NCBI GenBank assembly: GCA_017520105.1
Contig: JAFWRL010000275.1
Location: 1 to 35,258 of the forward strand
DNA: 35,258 bases
Direction of reading: 5' to 3'
Source: Fibrobacter sp.
GTDB lineage: Bacteria > Fibrobacterota > Fibrobacteria > Fibrobacterales > Fibrobacteraceae
The position numbers and the translations under genes were made by a program. Positions within the stretch are counted from its first letter, which is position 1. The number at the start of each line of letters is the position of its first letter. Positions 17,567-25,520 of this stretch are shown here, piece by piece. Under the pieces are notes generated by a model. The model was not told the origin of the DNA. It searched no databases and saw only the letters and a list, made by a program, of their open reading frames with translations.

Positions 17567-18538
17567 ATGAAGAAATTTGCAGCCGGTCTCTTGACCGCAC
17601 TCTGCGCCACGGCTCTCGCAACAGCACAGCCAACGGACGAGTGGACAAACCTGTCATCTCAAGATAACACTCAACAATCTGGATGGACTGACACTCAGCC
17701 AGCAAATCAAGCAGAGCCTTCTTTCAACACTCAAGCTCCAATCGAAACGCAAACGGTGGAGACAGTCGCTGAACCACAACAAACGTCAACCGTACAAACA
17801 AATACCAATGCAACGAACGCCAACGTCACAAACGACACGAATGTTACAAGCACAGCAAGCACCAACACAAGCAACAGTAGCAACAGCAACGACGCGATGC
17901 CCATCGACGAACAACCCGCGCCAGCAGCCAAGCAAGTTCCAATAAGCGTCGGCATTCGAGGTGCTTTCATTTACGGAAACATGTGGGGATTCAAAGACCT
18001 AAAATCCGACGGACTAGAACCTCCCACAGGCATCGGTGGTGAATTTGGTATCGCAGCCCGTTTCATCATGGTAGAAGGGCTCCAATTCTCTCCAGAAATC
18101 ATGTTCCGCATATTCAACTTGAGCCATGAAGAAGACGAAATCGAAAGATGCTACAAACAAATGTTCCTCGATTTCGCATTTTATATACGCGGCGTTTTCG
18201 GTGGCGGATTTTTCCTTGAATTTGCACCACAAATATCCATCAATACTAGCGCAGAATATACTTACGACGGAACGACCAACAACTTTGAAAGAATCGAACA
18301 GTCCGCAGCCGAATTCGGTCTCAATGTCGGCGTTGGCTACTACGTTATGAACAACTTAAGTCTCAACTTCCGTTGGTACTTGGGACTTACCGAAGTATTC
18401 CCCGACGTGAAATATGAAGGCGAAATGAATTCCATAAAAGAAGAAAAGAGCAAGAACAATGTCAGCTGGGCGACAATCAACCTGAAGGGGGCCCATACGA
18501 TGATGTTCAAGTTCGGCGTCACCTACTGGTTCCTCTAA
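17567..18538 (+). CDS. Outer-membrane beta-barrel protein with low-complexity stalk
   Basis: A 323-residue exported protein. Seen: signal peptide KKFAAGLLTALCATALATA, cut near residue 20; a ~105-residue segment dominated by Thr, Asn, Ser and Gln with runs such as NTNATNANVTNDTN; a Pro/Ala linker; then from about residue 125 alternating beta-strands (VGIRGAFIYGNMWGF, GIGGEFGIAARF, LQFSPEIMFRIF, AEFGLNVGVGYYVM, LSLNFRWYLGL) ending in MFKFGVTYWFL. The end fits the terminal-aromatic rule of outer-membrane barrels recognised by BamA, and the barrel resembles the small 8-strand OMP_b-brl type. Role unknown. A strong AAAGGAG precedes the ATG at 17567. The next gene starts 10 bases after the stop, so they may be co-transcribed. 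It is divergent from the metal operon. Confidence 0.72.
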   Translation: MKKFAAGLLTALCATALATAQPTDEWTNLSSQDNTQQSGWTDTQPANQAEPSFNTQAPIETQTVETVAEPQQTSTVQTNTNATNANVTNDTNVTSTASTNTSNSSNSNDAMPIDEQPAPAAKQVPISVGIRGAFIYGNMWGFKDLKSDGLEPPTGIGGEFGIAARFIMVEGLQFSPEIMFRIFNLSHEEDEIERCYKQMFLDFAFYIRGVFGGGFFLEFAPQISINTSAEYTYDGTTNNFERIEQSAAEFGLNVGVGYYVMNNLSLNFRWYLGLTEVFPDVKYEGEMNSIKEEKSKNNVSWATINLKGAHTMMFKFGVTYWFL

Positions 18539-18548
18539 TTCAAACATA

Positions 18549-20273
18549 ATGAGTTCGCTCGAAACTTTACACTTGCAACCAGTCCTTTCGACTAAAGGTA
18601 TGCGCAATATCGATACTGCGTCAAAGGAATTTTACGCAACACAAAACACGAGCGAACCTTCAGAAAAAGAAATAATCCAAAGCGGTTACACACTGATGAA
18701 AGAAGCGGGTGCCGCACTATTCAAGTTTGTCCAAGCCAAAACTCTAGAGCCCATCGCCATTTTTATTGGCAGCGGGAACAATGGCGGGGACGGACTCGTT
18801 CTTGCAAAGCTTCTTTTGCAATCCGGAATCAAAAGTTCTGTTTTTAGCCTTGCAAGTACAGATAAATTAAAAAACGAAGCAAAATTAGCACTAGACGATT
18901 TTTTAGACGCCGGCGGAACAATCAAACAGAGAATGCCCGACGGATTGACCAACTTTAAACTCGTGGTCGATTGCATGCTCGGCAACGGAGCGCACGGTGA
19001 ATTGCGTCCAGAATTCGCCACAGTTGTACAAACCATCAACGAAAGCGGACTCACGGTAATCGCCGCGGATGCGCCCACGGGTTACGATTCTTCAGCGCAT
19101 GTTTGCAATGACATTTGCATTCACGCCAATGAAACAATGTTGTTCGGATTCCCACGTTTGGACGCTTACGCAAAGGAAGGCGGACCAGCATTCGGAAATG
19201 CAGTCATTGCGCCGCTGAACTATCCCAGCGAAGTTGTCCAGCAATTTGACGAAAAGAATTACCTCGTCACAGAAGATTATATTCCGCAACTTTTGCCCAC
19301 GCGAGACGAGTGGGGCGACAAGCGGAATCAGGGAACGGCCCTAATTATAGCAGGCTCCAAGGATATGCCTGGAGCAGCCAGACTTTGTACGGAAGCAGCG
19401 CTCCGCAGTGGAGCAGGGCTTGTCTCACTCGCCACGACCGAGGCGATTACGCCGATTATCCAAGCAAAACTTTCGGAACCTGTATTTTGCAGTCTAGAAG
19501 ATTGCTCTAATTTTAACGGTGTTCTGCAACCGCAACACATCCCGGCGATACTCCAGCGCGCAAAACACGCAAGCGCTATCGCCATCGGTCCAGGACTTTC
19601 TACAAACTTCAGCACGGTCCAAGCTGTCCTCGAACTACTCCCGCAAATCAAAGCGCCGACAGTCATCGACGCCGACGCCTTAAACGCCATCGCGACATTG
19701 AACGAGAACACCGCAAAAGGCGCGGCAAATGACAGCACGGTGGACTGCGCAGCAACGGACTGTGCGGCAGCGGACCGCGCGACAACGGACCGTGCGACAA
19801 CGGACCGCGCGACTGACGCAAACTGCAACATCAAAAAAGACTGCGCCACAATCCGCTATTTGCGCGAGATACAGGCGCCCGCCATTTTAACGCCGCATGT
19901 AAGGGAATTTGCACGACTCTTCGGCGCACTTCCAGAAAATAGTTGCGACATCCCGAGCTATTTGAAAAACATTTCCGCAAACACGAACAACGTTATTTTG
20001 CTAAAAGGTGCTCCAACATATATTGCTGCACCCGACGGTCGCGCATTCGTGATTCCCGCACACAACTCAGGGCTCGCCAAGGGCGGCTCCGGCGATGTTC
20101 TTACGGGAATCATCGCAGCACTCCTCGCACAAGGTTTACCGACTGCAGAAGCCGCCGTACTCGGCGCACTTTTACACCAAAAAGCAGGCCGCATTACGCG
20201 CGAAAAACTCGGTGCATTCAGCATGCTCCCCAGCGATGTGATTGCATCACTGCCGCAGGCGTTTAGCTGTTAA
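18549..20273 (+). CDS. nnr: Bifunctional NAD(P)H-hydrate epimerase / ADP-dependent NAD(P)H-hydrate dehydratase
   Basis: Repairs damaged (hydrated) NADH and NADPH: the N-terminal domain epimerises the hydrates and the C-terminal ribokinase-like domain dehydrates the S form with ADP. Seen in 574 residues: GSGNNGGDGLVLAKLL at about 75-90 (epimerase YjeF_N), DCMLGNGAHGELR, AADAPTGYD; then from ~245 the dehydratase with GSKDMPGAARLCTEAALRSGAG, AIGPGL, VIDADALNAIA, LTPHVREFARL and NSGLAKGGSGDVLTGIIAAL (catalytic Asp). An insertion at residues ~390-430, of five Ala/Asp/Arg/Thr pentapeptides, breaks the dehydratase between DADALNAIA and APAILTPH, longer than in usual homologues. It begins 10 bases after the outer-membrane protein gene. 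Confidence 0.93.
   Translation: MSSLETLHLQPVLSTKGMRNIDTASKEFYATQNTSEPSEKEIIQSGYTLMKEAGAALFKFVQAKTLEPIAIFIGSGNNGGDGLVLAKLLLQSGIKSSVFSLASTDKLKNEAKLALDDFLDAGGTIKQRMPDGLTNFKLVVDCMLGNGAHGELRPEFATVVQTINESGLTVIAADAPTGYDSSAHVCNDICIHANETMLFGFPRLDAYAKEGGPAFGNAVIAPLNYPSEVVQQFDEKNYLVTEDYIPQLLPTRDEWGDKRNQGTALIIAGSKDMPGAARLCTEAALRSGAGLVSLATTEAITPIIQAKLSEPVFCSLEDCSNFNGVLQPQHIPAILQRAKHASAIAIGPGLSTNFSTVQAVLELLPQIKAPTVIDADALNAIATLNENTAKGAANDSTVDCAATDCAAADRATTDRATTDRATDANCNIKKDCATIRYLREIQAPAILTPHVREFARLFGALPENSCDIPSYLKNISANTNNVILLKGAPTYIAAPDGRAFVIPAHNSGLAKGGSGDVLTGIIAALLAQGLPTAEAAVLGALLHQKAGRITREKLGAFSMLPSDVIASLPQAFSC
19740..19814 (+). repeat. 15-base tandem repeat inside nnr (5 units)
   Basis: Five in-frame 15-base units encode VDCAA, TDCAA, ADRAT, TDRAT and TDRAT (codons 398-422). 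The unit core is a GGAC-x-G-x-GCG pattern, and units 3-5 differ at only a few bases. It falls in a surface loop of the dehydratase domain. Copy number could vary between strains by slippage. Confidence 0.85.
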
Positions 20274-20319
20274 TTCATGGATTGCCGCGCCCCTTTTAGG
20301 GTCACGCAATGACGTTATA

Positions 20320-21477
20320 CTAAATCATCTCGGACACGAGCTTGTCCATCGCGGCTTCGGATTCGGCGCTGAGCGTCGATTTTACCGTCACGACCGTTTC
20401 GGCGAGCGTCACGTTCTTGAGCGTGGCGAGGATTTCCGTCATCTTCTTGGCGGCCATCGGGGCCCACGTGCCGTTTTCCACGACACCCACCTTGCGGTTG
20501 CTGTAATTCTTTGCCTTCAGGTGATTGAGGAAATCTTCCATCACCGGGAAAAGGCCCGCATCGTACGTGGGAGCGGCCACCACCATGCGGTCGTAACGGA
20601 ATGCGTCTTCGATAACTTCGGCCATGTCGCTGCGGGCAAGGTCAGAAACCACCACCTTCTCGACACCGGCAGCCTTGAGCTTTTCGCCGAGCAATTCCGC
20701 GGCCTTCTTGGTTCCGCCGTAAATCGAGGCATACGCCACGAGCACGCCCTTGTCTTCGGGAGCGTAGCTGCTCCAGGTGTTGTACTTGTCGATGTAGTAG
20801 CCCAGATTTTCGGCGAGCACCGGGCCGTGCAGCGGGCAAATCGTCTTGATGTCGAGGGAAGCAGCCTTCTTGAGAACCGCCTGCACCTGGTTGCCGTACT
20901 TGCCCACGATATTAAAGTAGTAGCGGCGGGCTTCGCAAGCCCAGTCGCCCGGGTCGGCGTCATACACGCCAAACTTGCCGAACGCATCGGCAGAGAACAA
21001 GACCTTTTCGCTCTGTTCGTAGCTGAACAGCACTTCGGGCCAATGCACCATCGGGGCACCGATAAACTGCAATGTGTGAGCACCAAGAGAAAGCGTATCG
21101 CCTTCCTTCACGGCCTGCTTCTTGACCGATTCAGGGAGCGCCATGAACTGCGGCAAGAGAGCAAAAGCCTTCGCTGAGCCAACCAAAGTCGCTTCTGGGT
21201 ACTTCGCGACAAAGTCCGCAATGCCGCCTGCATGATCCGGTTCCAAGTGATGAATCACGAGGTAATCCGGCTTGCGACCCGCGAGAGCCGCATCCAGATT
21301 GGCAAGCCACTCGCCCACCTTGTGCGCATCGACCGTATCCGTCACAGCAATCTTTTCATCAACAATTACATACGAATTGTACGCCATGCCCTCAGGCACC
21401 ACATACTGACCTTCGAACAAATCCAAATCGCGGTCATCGACACCGATGTACTTAATATTTTCGCTAAAGTTCTTCAT
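20320..21477 (-). CDS. FprA-family A-type flavoprotein (diiron oxygen/nitric oxide reductase)
   Basis: Cytoplasmic diiron flavoprotein that reduces oxygen to water or nitric oxide to nitrous oxide, protecting anaerobes. Seen with the start at 21477 (385 residues): a metallo-beta-lactamase-fold N-terminal domain with H77-x-E79-x-D81-H82, H145, D164 and H217, all seven expected iron-ligand positions. A flavodoxin domain from about residue 244 has the FMN loop ASIYGGTKKAAE and APTYDAGLFP. No C-terminal rubredoxin or flavin-reductase extension is present, so electrons must come from a separate rubredoxin. Start: the ATG at 21477 has AAAGGA eight bases upstream; the ten-codon longer frame from 21507 has no such site. 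A single-gene unit that converges on nnr. Confidence 0.93.
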   Translation of the reverse strand: MKNFSENIKYIGVDDRDLDLFEGQYVVPEGMAYNSYVIVDEKIAVTDTVDAHKVGEWLANLDAALAGRKPDYLVIHHLEPDHAGGIADFVAKYPEATLVGSAKAFALLPQFMALPESVKKQAVKEGDTLSLGAHTLQFIGAPMVHWPEVLFSYEQSEKVLFSADAFGKFGVYDADPGDWACEARRYYFNIVGKYGNQVQAVLKKAASLDIKTICPLHGPVLAENLGYYIDKYNTWSSYAPEDKGVLVAYASIYGGTKKAAELLGEKLKAAGVEKVVVSDLARSDMAEVIEDAFRYDRMVVAAPTYDAGLFPVMEDFLNHLKAKNYSNRKVGVVENGTWAPMAAKKMTEILATLKNVTLAETVVTVKSTLSAESEAAMDKLVSEMI

Positions 21478-21567
21478 GACAATTCCTTTTTTTGGGGAAA
21501 TATACAAAAGCCGGCTTACGCCTTGTAAAATTAGCAGAAAAATTTGCGATTTTTCACAATCTTAACC

Positions 21568-21584
21568 TGTGCAATTTTTGCACA
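21568..21584. promoter_or_regulatory. Inverted repeat upstream of the FprA gene
   Basis: TGTGCAA-TTT-TTGCACA, perfect 7-base arms, centred about 100 bases upstream of the flavoprotein start. It is followed immediately by a second perfect repeat, AAGATGA-A-TCATCTT (21584-21598). The two could be operators for a redox or nitric-oxide regulator. No regulator gene is visible nearby. Confidence 0.4.
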
Positions 21585-21649
21585 AGATGAATCATCTTTC
21601 ACTCCCTGACGCCTACATGCATAAAAAGGCGGGGCTTTAGTCTTGGGTG

Positions 21650-21667
21650 ATCCCGGTCAGCCGGGAT
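21650..21667. repeat. Hairpin, 7-base arms
   Basis: ATCCCGG, loop TCAG, CCGGGAT. It lacks a T-run on either strand and so is not a typical terminator. It may belong to a dispersed intergenic element; a loosely similar ATCCT/AGGAT hairpin lies at 34896. Confidence 0.4.
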
Positions 21668-21846
21668 TGACGACATTACTAGATGACGGGGATATGACTG
21701 CACTGGAGGACGATGATTTATCATGGCCACAGAAAAACGCTTCATATTGTTATTCAACGTTTTTAATACAAAATACAAAAAAAACGCGACGTATCTTAAA
21801 TTTTGACGATTGTTTGTGAGCGAATTTTTGACGGGAAAGCGATTCT

Positions 21847-21890
21847 GGCGGTGAAATCCGAGTTTTTCCGCCGTTTTCACCGCCACTTTT
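21847..21890. repeat. 44-base intergenic element, copy A
   Basis: Begins GGCGGTGAAATCCGAG and ends TTTTCACCGCCACTTTT. The 10-base arms (21847-21856 and 21875-21884) are exact reverse complements. It is nearly identical to copy B, 190 bases away. Confidence 0.8.
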
Positions 21891-22036
21891 ATAGTTTGTC
21901 TAAAATATTTTGCGCAAAAAAGAGGCATTTTGGCGTTGGATGTCGGTGATTTTCATCATTTTTCGTTCATTTCACCGCCAGCGAGGACCCCTAAGGGTCG
22001 ATTTTGGCATATTTTAAGACAGACATGTTAATTTTT

Positions 22037-22080
22037 GGCGGTGAAATCCGAAGTTTTTCACCGTTTTCACCGCCACTTTT
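22037..22080. repeat. 44-base intergenic element, copy B
   Basis: Same ends and arms as copy A (arms 22037-22046 and 22065-22074). The middle differs by a one-base shift and a C/A change. Copy B carries an additional TTTTTCACCG half inside the loop. Confidence 0.8.
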
Positions 22081-22128
22081 GCAATTTCGGCGTTTTTAGC
22101 CGGCCAGTTCTTTCGTCTCTCGTCTGTA

Positions 22129-22285
22129 GGGCGAAGCCCGTTCTCTCGTCTAAATTGCACTCCGTGCAAAATGCTAGCCTCGGTCATATACATGCAAGCA
22201 TGTCAGCGACGCTCGGCTTACTCGTTTTTGCGCTTCGCGCCAAAACCGCATCGGCTCGGTTATACAGGTAAGCAAGCTTACCTGT
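22129..22285. repeat. Cluster of five short-loop hairpins
   Basis: Five perfect inverted repeats in 157 bases, each with a 2-3 base centre: GGGC/GCCC (22129-22139), TTGCAC/GTGCAA (22155-22169), ACATGC/GCATGT (22190-22203), GCGC/GCGC flanked by T and A runs (22230-22240), and ACAGGTAAGC/GCTTACCTGT (22264-22285). The linkers before the third and fifth share a CTCGGTyATA word. It ends 39 bases before polA. Confidence 0.75.
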
Positions 22286-22324
22286 GCAACTCTCGCCTCG
22301 CATGTTTTTTCTACATTCCCTTTC

Positions 22325-25234
22325 ATGGCAGAAAAGACTTTACTCCTTCTTGATTCTTTCGCGCTCGCGTTCCGCATGTTCTACGCTTACAGCCAGAACC
22401 CGCTCGTCAACAGCAAGGGCGAAGAGGTTTCCATGATGCACGGCTACTGGGGCGCAGTGTTGCGCATTTTGGCAAAGCACAAGCCCACGCATTTTGCGAT
22501 TGCACGCGATGTCGCGCACACGAAGACTTTCCGCCACGAACTTTACCCGGACTACAAGGCTAATCGCGGCCCGATGCCCGAAGAAATGGCAGCGCAGATG
22601 CCGCTCCTTTGTGAATCCTTGGAAGCAAGCGGCATTCCACTTTTGTCGGAACCCGGCTACGAAGCCGACGACGTGATGGCAAGCGCGGCCGAAGCCGCCG
22701 TGAACGCCGGTTTTGACCATGTCGTGATTATCAGTAAAGACAAGGACATGTCGCAAATCGTGACTGATAAAATTCACCTTTTCCATTTGGAAAAAGGCGC
22801 CGACGGCATTGACTTTGGTCCACAGCAAGTCCTTGAAAAATACGGCATTCCGCCTGAAAAAATCCGCGACTACCTCGCGCTCATGGGCGACTCTAGCGAC
22901 AACGTTCCGGGCGTTCCCAAAGTCGGCCCGAAAACCGCCATCCAGCTGCTGACCGAATACGGCGACATGGACAACATTTACGCAAACCTCGACAACATCA
23001 AGAAGAAAGGCTTGCACGACAATCTCGCGAACAACAAGGAACAGGCGTTCCTGAGCCGCGAACTCGTGACGTTACAGACAAAGCGTGCCTACAGCGGGAA
23101 CCTTGACGCACTTGAATTCTGCGGCATCCACAGCGATACGCTCGAAAACATTTTCAGGGAACACGAAATCAACAGTCTCGTTCGCTTGCTCGAAAACGTT
23201 CCGAGCAAGACAGGATTTGTGCGCAACTCCGACAGCGACTCTGGCGATTCTTGCGGTTGCAACAGCCCTTCGGCAAGCTCAGGGGCCGAAAACAACAAGG
23301 TTGGTAAGCCAGCCGAACCACCCGCCGACCTCCCGCCCACTTACATCTGCGTCGATAGCGATGAAATCTTCGAACAGATGAAGAAGGAATTTGACGCAGC
23401 AACCGAAATCGGCATCGACACGGAAACAAACGGACTCGACCCGATGCAGTGTAGCATCGTCGGGCTTTGCCTCGCCGCCGCTGCAAAAGACGGAAGTGTT
23501 CCCAAGGGCTACTACATCCCGCTTGGGCACACAGACGACATTGGATTCCCGTCCCCTGCCGGCAAGGGTGGCAACTTCGACTTTAACGCCACCAAAAAAT
23601 GGTTCGTTGATTTTTGGAACGATTCTTGCACACGCCCCGACGACAATTCCAACAGCGAGGGCATTTCCGCCGACCCCAAGCGTTCCCTCGTTTTCCACAA
23701 CGCAAAATTCGACTTGCACGTTCTCGCCCGCACATTCGGCCTCACGCAAAAGCAAATCGATGCCGCGAACATCGTCGATACGCTCATTGCCGCATGGATG
23801 CTCTCGCCCGGCCAAACCGGGCTCGGCCTTGACAACCAAGTGATGCAACTTTTGCAGCACGAAATGATTCCCATCGAAAACCTCATCGGGCGTGGCAAAA
23901 ACCAAATTACGTTTAACCGCACGAACATCAAGGACGCCACCGAATACGGTGCCGAAGACGCGGTCTATACGCTCCGCCTGTGGAAGCCGCTCCGCGCCAA
24001 GTTGCAAAAATACGACTACGAAAAGTACTTCTTCAGCCAAGAAATGCCGCTCCTCAAAGTACTTTACCAGATGGAAGGCGTTGGTGCTTTTGTCGATACA
24101 AAAGTCTTAAAAGAACTCGAAGTCAATTTGCAGCACCGCATCGAAAAGCTCGAAAAAGAAATCTGCGACATGGCAGGTTGCGAATTCAACATCGGTTCGC
24201 CCAAGCAGCTCGGCGAAGTGCTCTTTGACACGCTCGGCCTACCCGAGATCAAGAAACGCAGCACAGACGCCGCCGTCCTCGAAGAACTCAGCTTCCGCAG
24301 CGCGCACCCGATTGTCTTTGCGGTTATCGAATACCGCGAACTCAAGAAAATGCAGAGCACTTACGTCTCCGTGCTCCCCACACTTGTGAATCCGGACACC
24401 AAGCGCATTCACACGAGCTTTATCCAGTGGGGCACCGCGACTGGACGCCTTTCGAGCCGCGACCCAAACTTGCAAAACATCCCCGTCCGTAGCGACCTCG
24501 GCAAGCAAATCCGCGCCGCATTCGTGCCGCAGAACCCGAACAACGTGATTCTCGCCGTCGATTACTCGCAAATTGAACTCCGCATGCTTGCGCACCTGAG
24601 CGGGGACGTTGCCCTCATCGAAAGCTACAAGGAAGGCATCGACATCCACGCCCGCACGGCCGCTGCCATCAACCGCGTGCCGCTGGACAGCGTGACCGCC
24701 GACATGCGCCGCGACGCGAAGGTCGTGAACTTCGGTGTGCTCTACGGCATGACCGCATTCCGCCTTTCTCGCGACCTGAAAATCCCGATGGCACAGGCGA
24801 AGAGCTTCATCGACGGCTACTTCGAAATGTACCAGGGCGTGCAAAAGTTCATCGACGACACTAAGGCCGCAGCCCACCGCGACGGCTATGTGGAAACGCT
24901 TTCGGGCCGCCGCCGCTACATCGCAGGCATCGACTCCAGCGACCGCATGGAATCGCAAATGGCAGAACGCATGGCCGTGAACACCCCCGTGCAAGGCAGC
25001 GCCGCTGACCTCATCAAGATTGCCATGATTCGCATCCAGAAGCGCATCAACGACGAGAATCTCCCGCTCCGCATGATGCTCCAGGTCCACGACGAACTCG
25101 TTTTCGAATGCCCCCGCGATCAAGTCGAAACGCTCTCGCAGATGGTCAAATCCGAAATGGAAGGCGCCATGGAACTTAAAGTTCCACTCGTCGCAAGCGT
25201 CGGGTTCGGCAAAAACTGGCTTGAGGCGCATTAG
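22325..25234 (+). CDS. polA: DNA polymerase I
   Basis: Replication and repair polymerase with three domains in 969 residues. Seen: 5'-nuclease domain (residues 1-~290) with LLLDSFALAFRMFYAY, YEADDVMASAAE and GDSSDNVPGVPKVGPKTA; proofreading exonuclease (from ~345) with the catalytic pair D365-x-E367 in GIDTETNGLDP, plus FHNAKFDLHVL and YGAEDAVYTLRLW, so proofreading is probably active; polymerase domain with motif A DYSQIELRML (D746), motif B from K799 (KVVNFGVLYG) and motif C HDELVFE (D923, E924). A Ser/Asp/Gly/Cys linker at about 297-337 (SDSDSGDSCGC) joins the first two domains and makes the protein a little longer than the ~930-residue norm. Transcribed alone after the repeat-rich spacer. 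Confidence 0.98.
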   Translation: MAEKTLLLLDSFALAFRMFYAYSQNPLVNSKGEEVSMMHGYWGAVLRILAKHKPTHFAIARDVAHTKTFRHELYPDYKANRGPMPEEMAAQMPLLCESLEASGIPLLSEPGYEADDVMASAAEAAVNAGFDHVVIISKDKDMSQIVTDKIHLFHLEKGADGIDFGPQQVLEKYGIPPEKIRDYLALMGDSSDNVPGVPKVGPKTAIQLLTEYGDMDNIYANLDNIKKKGLHDNLANNKEQAFLSRELVTLQTKRAYSGNLDALEFCGIHSDTLENIFREHEINSLVRLLENVPSKTGFVRNSDSDSGDSCGCNSPSASSGAENNKVGKPAEPPADLPPTYICVDSDEIFEQMKKEFDAATEIGIDTETNGLDPMQCSIVGLCLAAAAKDGSVPKGYYIPLGHTDDIGFPSPAGKGGNFDFNATKKWFVDFWNDSCTRPDDNSNSEGISADPKRSLVFHNAKFDLHVLARTFGLTQKQIDAANIVDTLIAAWMLSPGQTGLGLDNQVMQLLQHEMIPIENLIGRGKNQITFNRTNIKDATEYGAEDAVYTLRLWKPLRAKLQKYDYEKYFFSQEMPLLKVLYQMEGVGAFVDTKVLKELEVNLQHRIEKLEKEICDMAGCEFNIGSPKQLGEVLFDTLGLPEIKKRSTDAAVLEELSFRSAHPIVFAVIEYRELKKMQSTYVSVLPTLVNPDTKRIHTSFIQWGTATGRLSSRDPNLQNIPVRSDLGKQIRAAFVPQNPNNVILAVDYSQIELRMLAHLSGDVALIESYKEGIDIHARTAAAINRVPLDSVTADMRRDAKVVNFGVLYGMTAFRLSRDLKIPMAQAKSFIDGYFEMYQGVQKFIDDTKAAAHRDGYVETLSGRRRYIAGIDSSDRMESQMAERMAVNTPVQGSAADLIKIAMIRIQKRINDENLPLRMMLQVHDELVFECPRDQVETLSQMVKSEMEGAMELKVPLVASVGFGKNWLEAH

Positions 25235-25312
25235 AGACCGCGCAGTTCTCAATGTTCTCAAAAAAAGTTCTCATTTAGAGTTAGTTTTTATCACATTCTT
25301 TATTACAAACTT

Positions 25313-25332
25313 GATATTTTTCGTAAAATATC
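25313..25332. repeat. AT-rich inverted repeat between polA and the cellulase gene
   Basis: GATATTTT and AAAATATC around TCGT, perfect 8-base arms. It could be part of a polA terminator (weak, without G+C in the stem) or an operator just upstream of the cellulase promoter. Confidence 0.4.
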
Positions 25333-25342
25333 GTTTTCTCTG

Positions 25343-25371
25343 TTGCGTTTTCAAACGTAATCATGTATATT
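25343..25371 (+). promoter_or_regulatory. Candidate promoter of the GH5 cellulase gene
   Basis: TTGCGT (25343-25348), a 17-base spacer, then TATATT (25366-25371). The start of transcription would be near 25378, leaving an untranslated leader of about 143 bases before the ATG at 25521. The leader contains GTTCTCA (25442) and GAGAAC (25470). Confidence 0.5.
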
Positions 25372-25520
25372 AAGGTAAAGATTACGGGTGTTTTCTTTAA
25401 CGAGTATGAGAATAAGGGATGTTTGGGAAATCACGGGGGATGTTCTCAAAAATTTCTAAAAATCATTAAGAGAACCACGGCAAAGACACCCACAACAAGT
25501 TACTATAAGGAGTCTTCGAC

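Larger units (their letters stand above)
21478..22324. other. Gene-free, repeat-rich spacer between the FprA gene and polA
   Basis: About 850 bases with no credible coding region. From left to right it holds the two operator-like inverted repeats near 21568-21598; a hairpin with arms ATCCCGG/CCGGGAT at 21650-21667; two copies of a 44-base element containing GGCGGTGAAA/TTTCACCGCC arms; a lone TTTCACCGCCA half-element at 21970-21980; and five short hairpins in a row at 22129-22285. Short open frames occur (e.g. a 109-codon one on the minus strand at 21599-21928), but none has a ribosome-binding site and a recognisable domain. Confidence 0.7.

Noticed and set aside
21599..21928. 109-codon minus-strand open frame in the spacer before polA
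   Set aside because: No ribosome-binding site or domain, and it runs through hairpins and half of a repeated element.
22129..22285. CRISPR array
   Set aside because: The five hairpins differ in sequence and length and do not form identical repeats with uniform spacers; no cas gene is present.
21478..22324. tRNA or other standard structured RNA gene in the long spacer
   Set aside because: No cloverleaf arm order, no T-loop GTTCGA-type segment and no CCA end could be found by eye.
22035..22353. Short overlapping plus-strand frames of 60-78 codons
   Set aside because: They are translations of the palindromic repeat cluster; two frames are open over the same bases and neither has a start signal.
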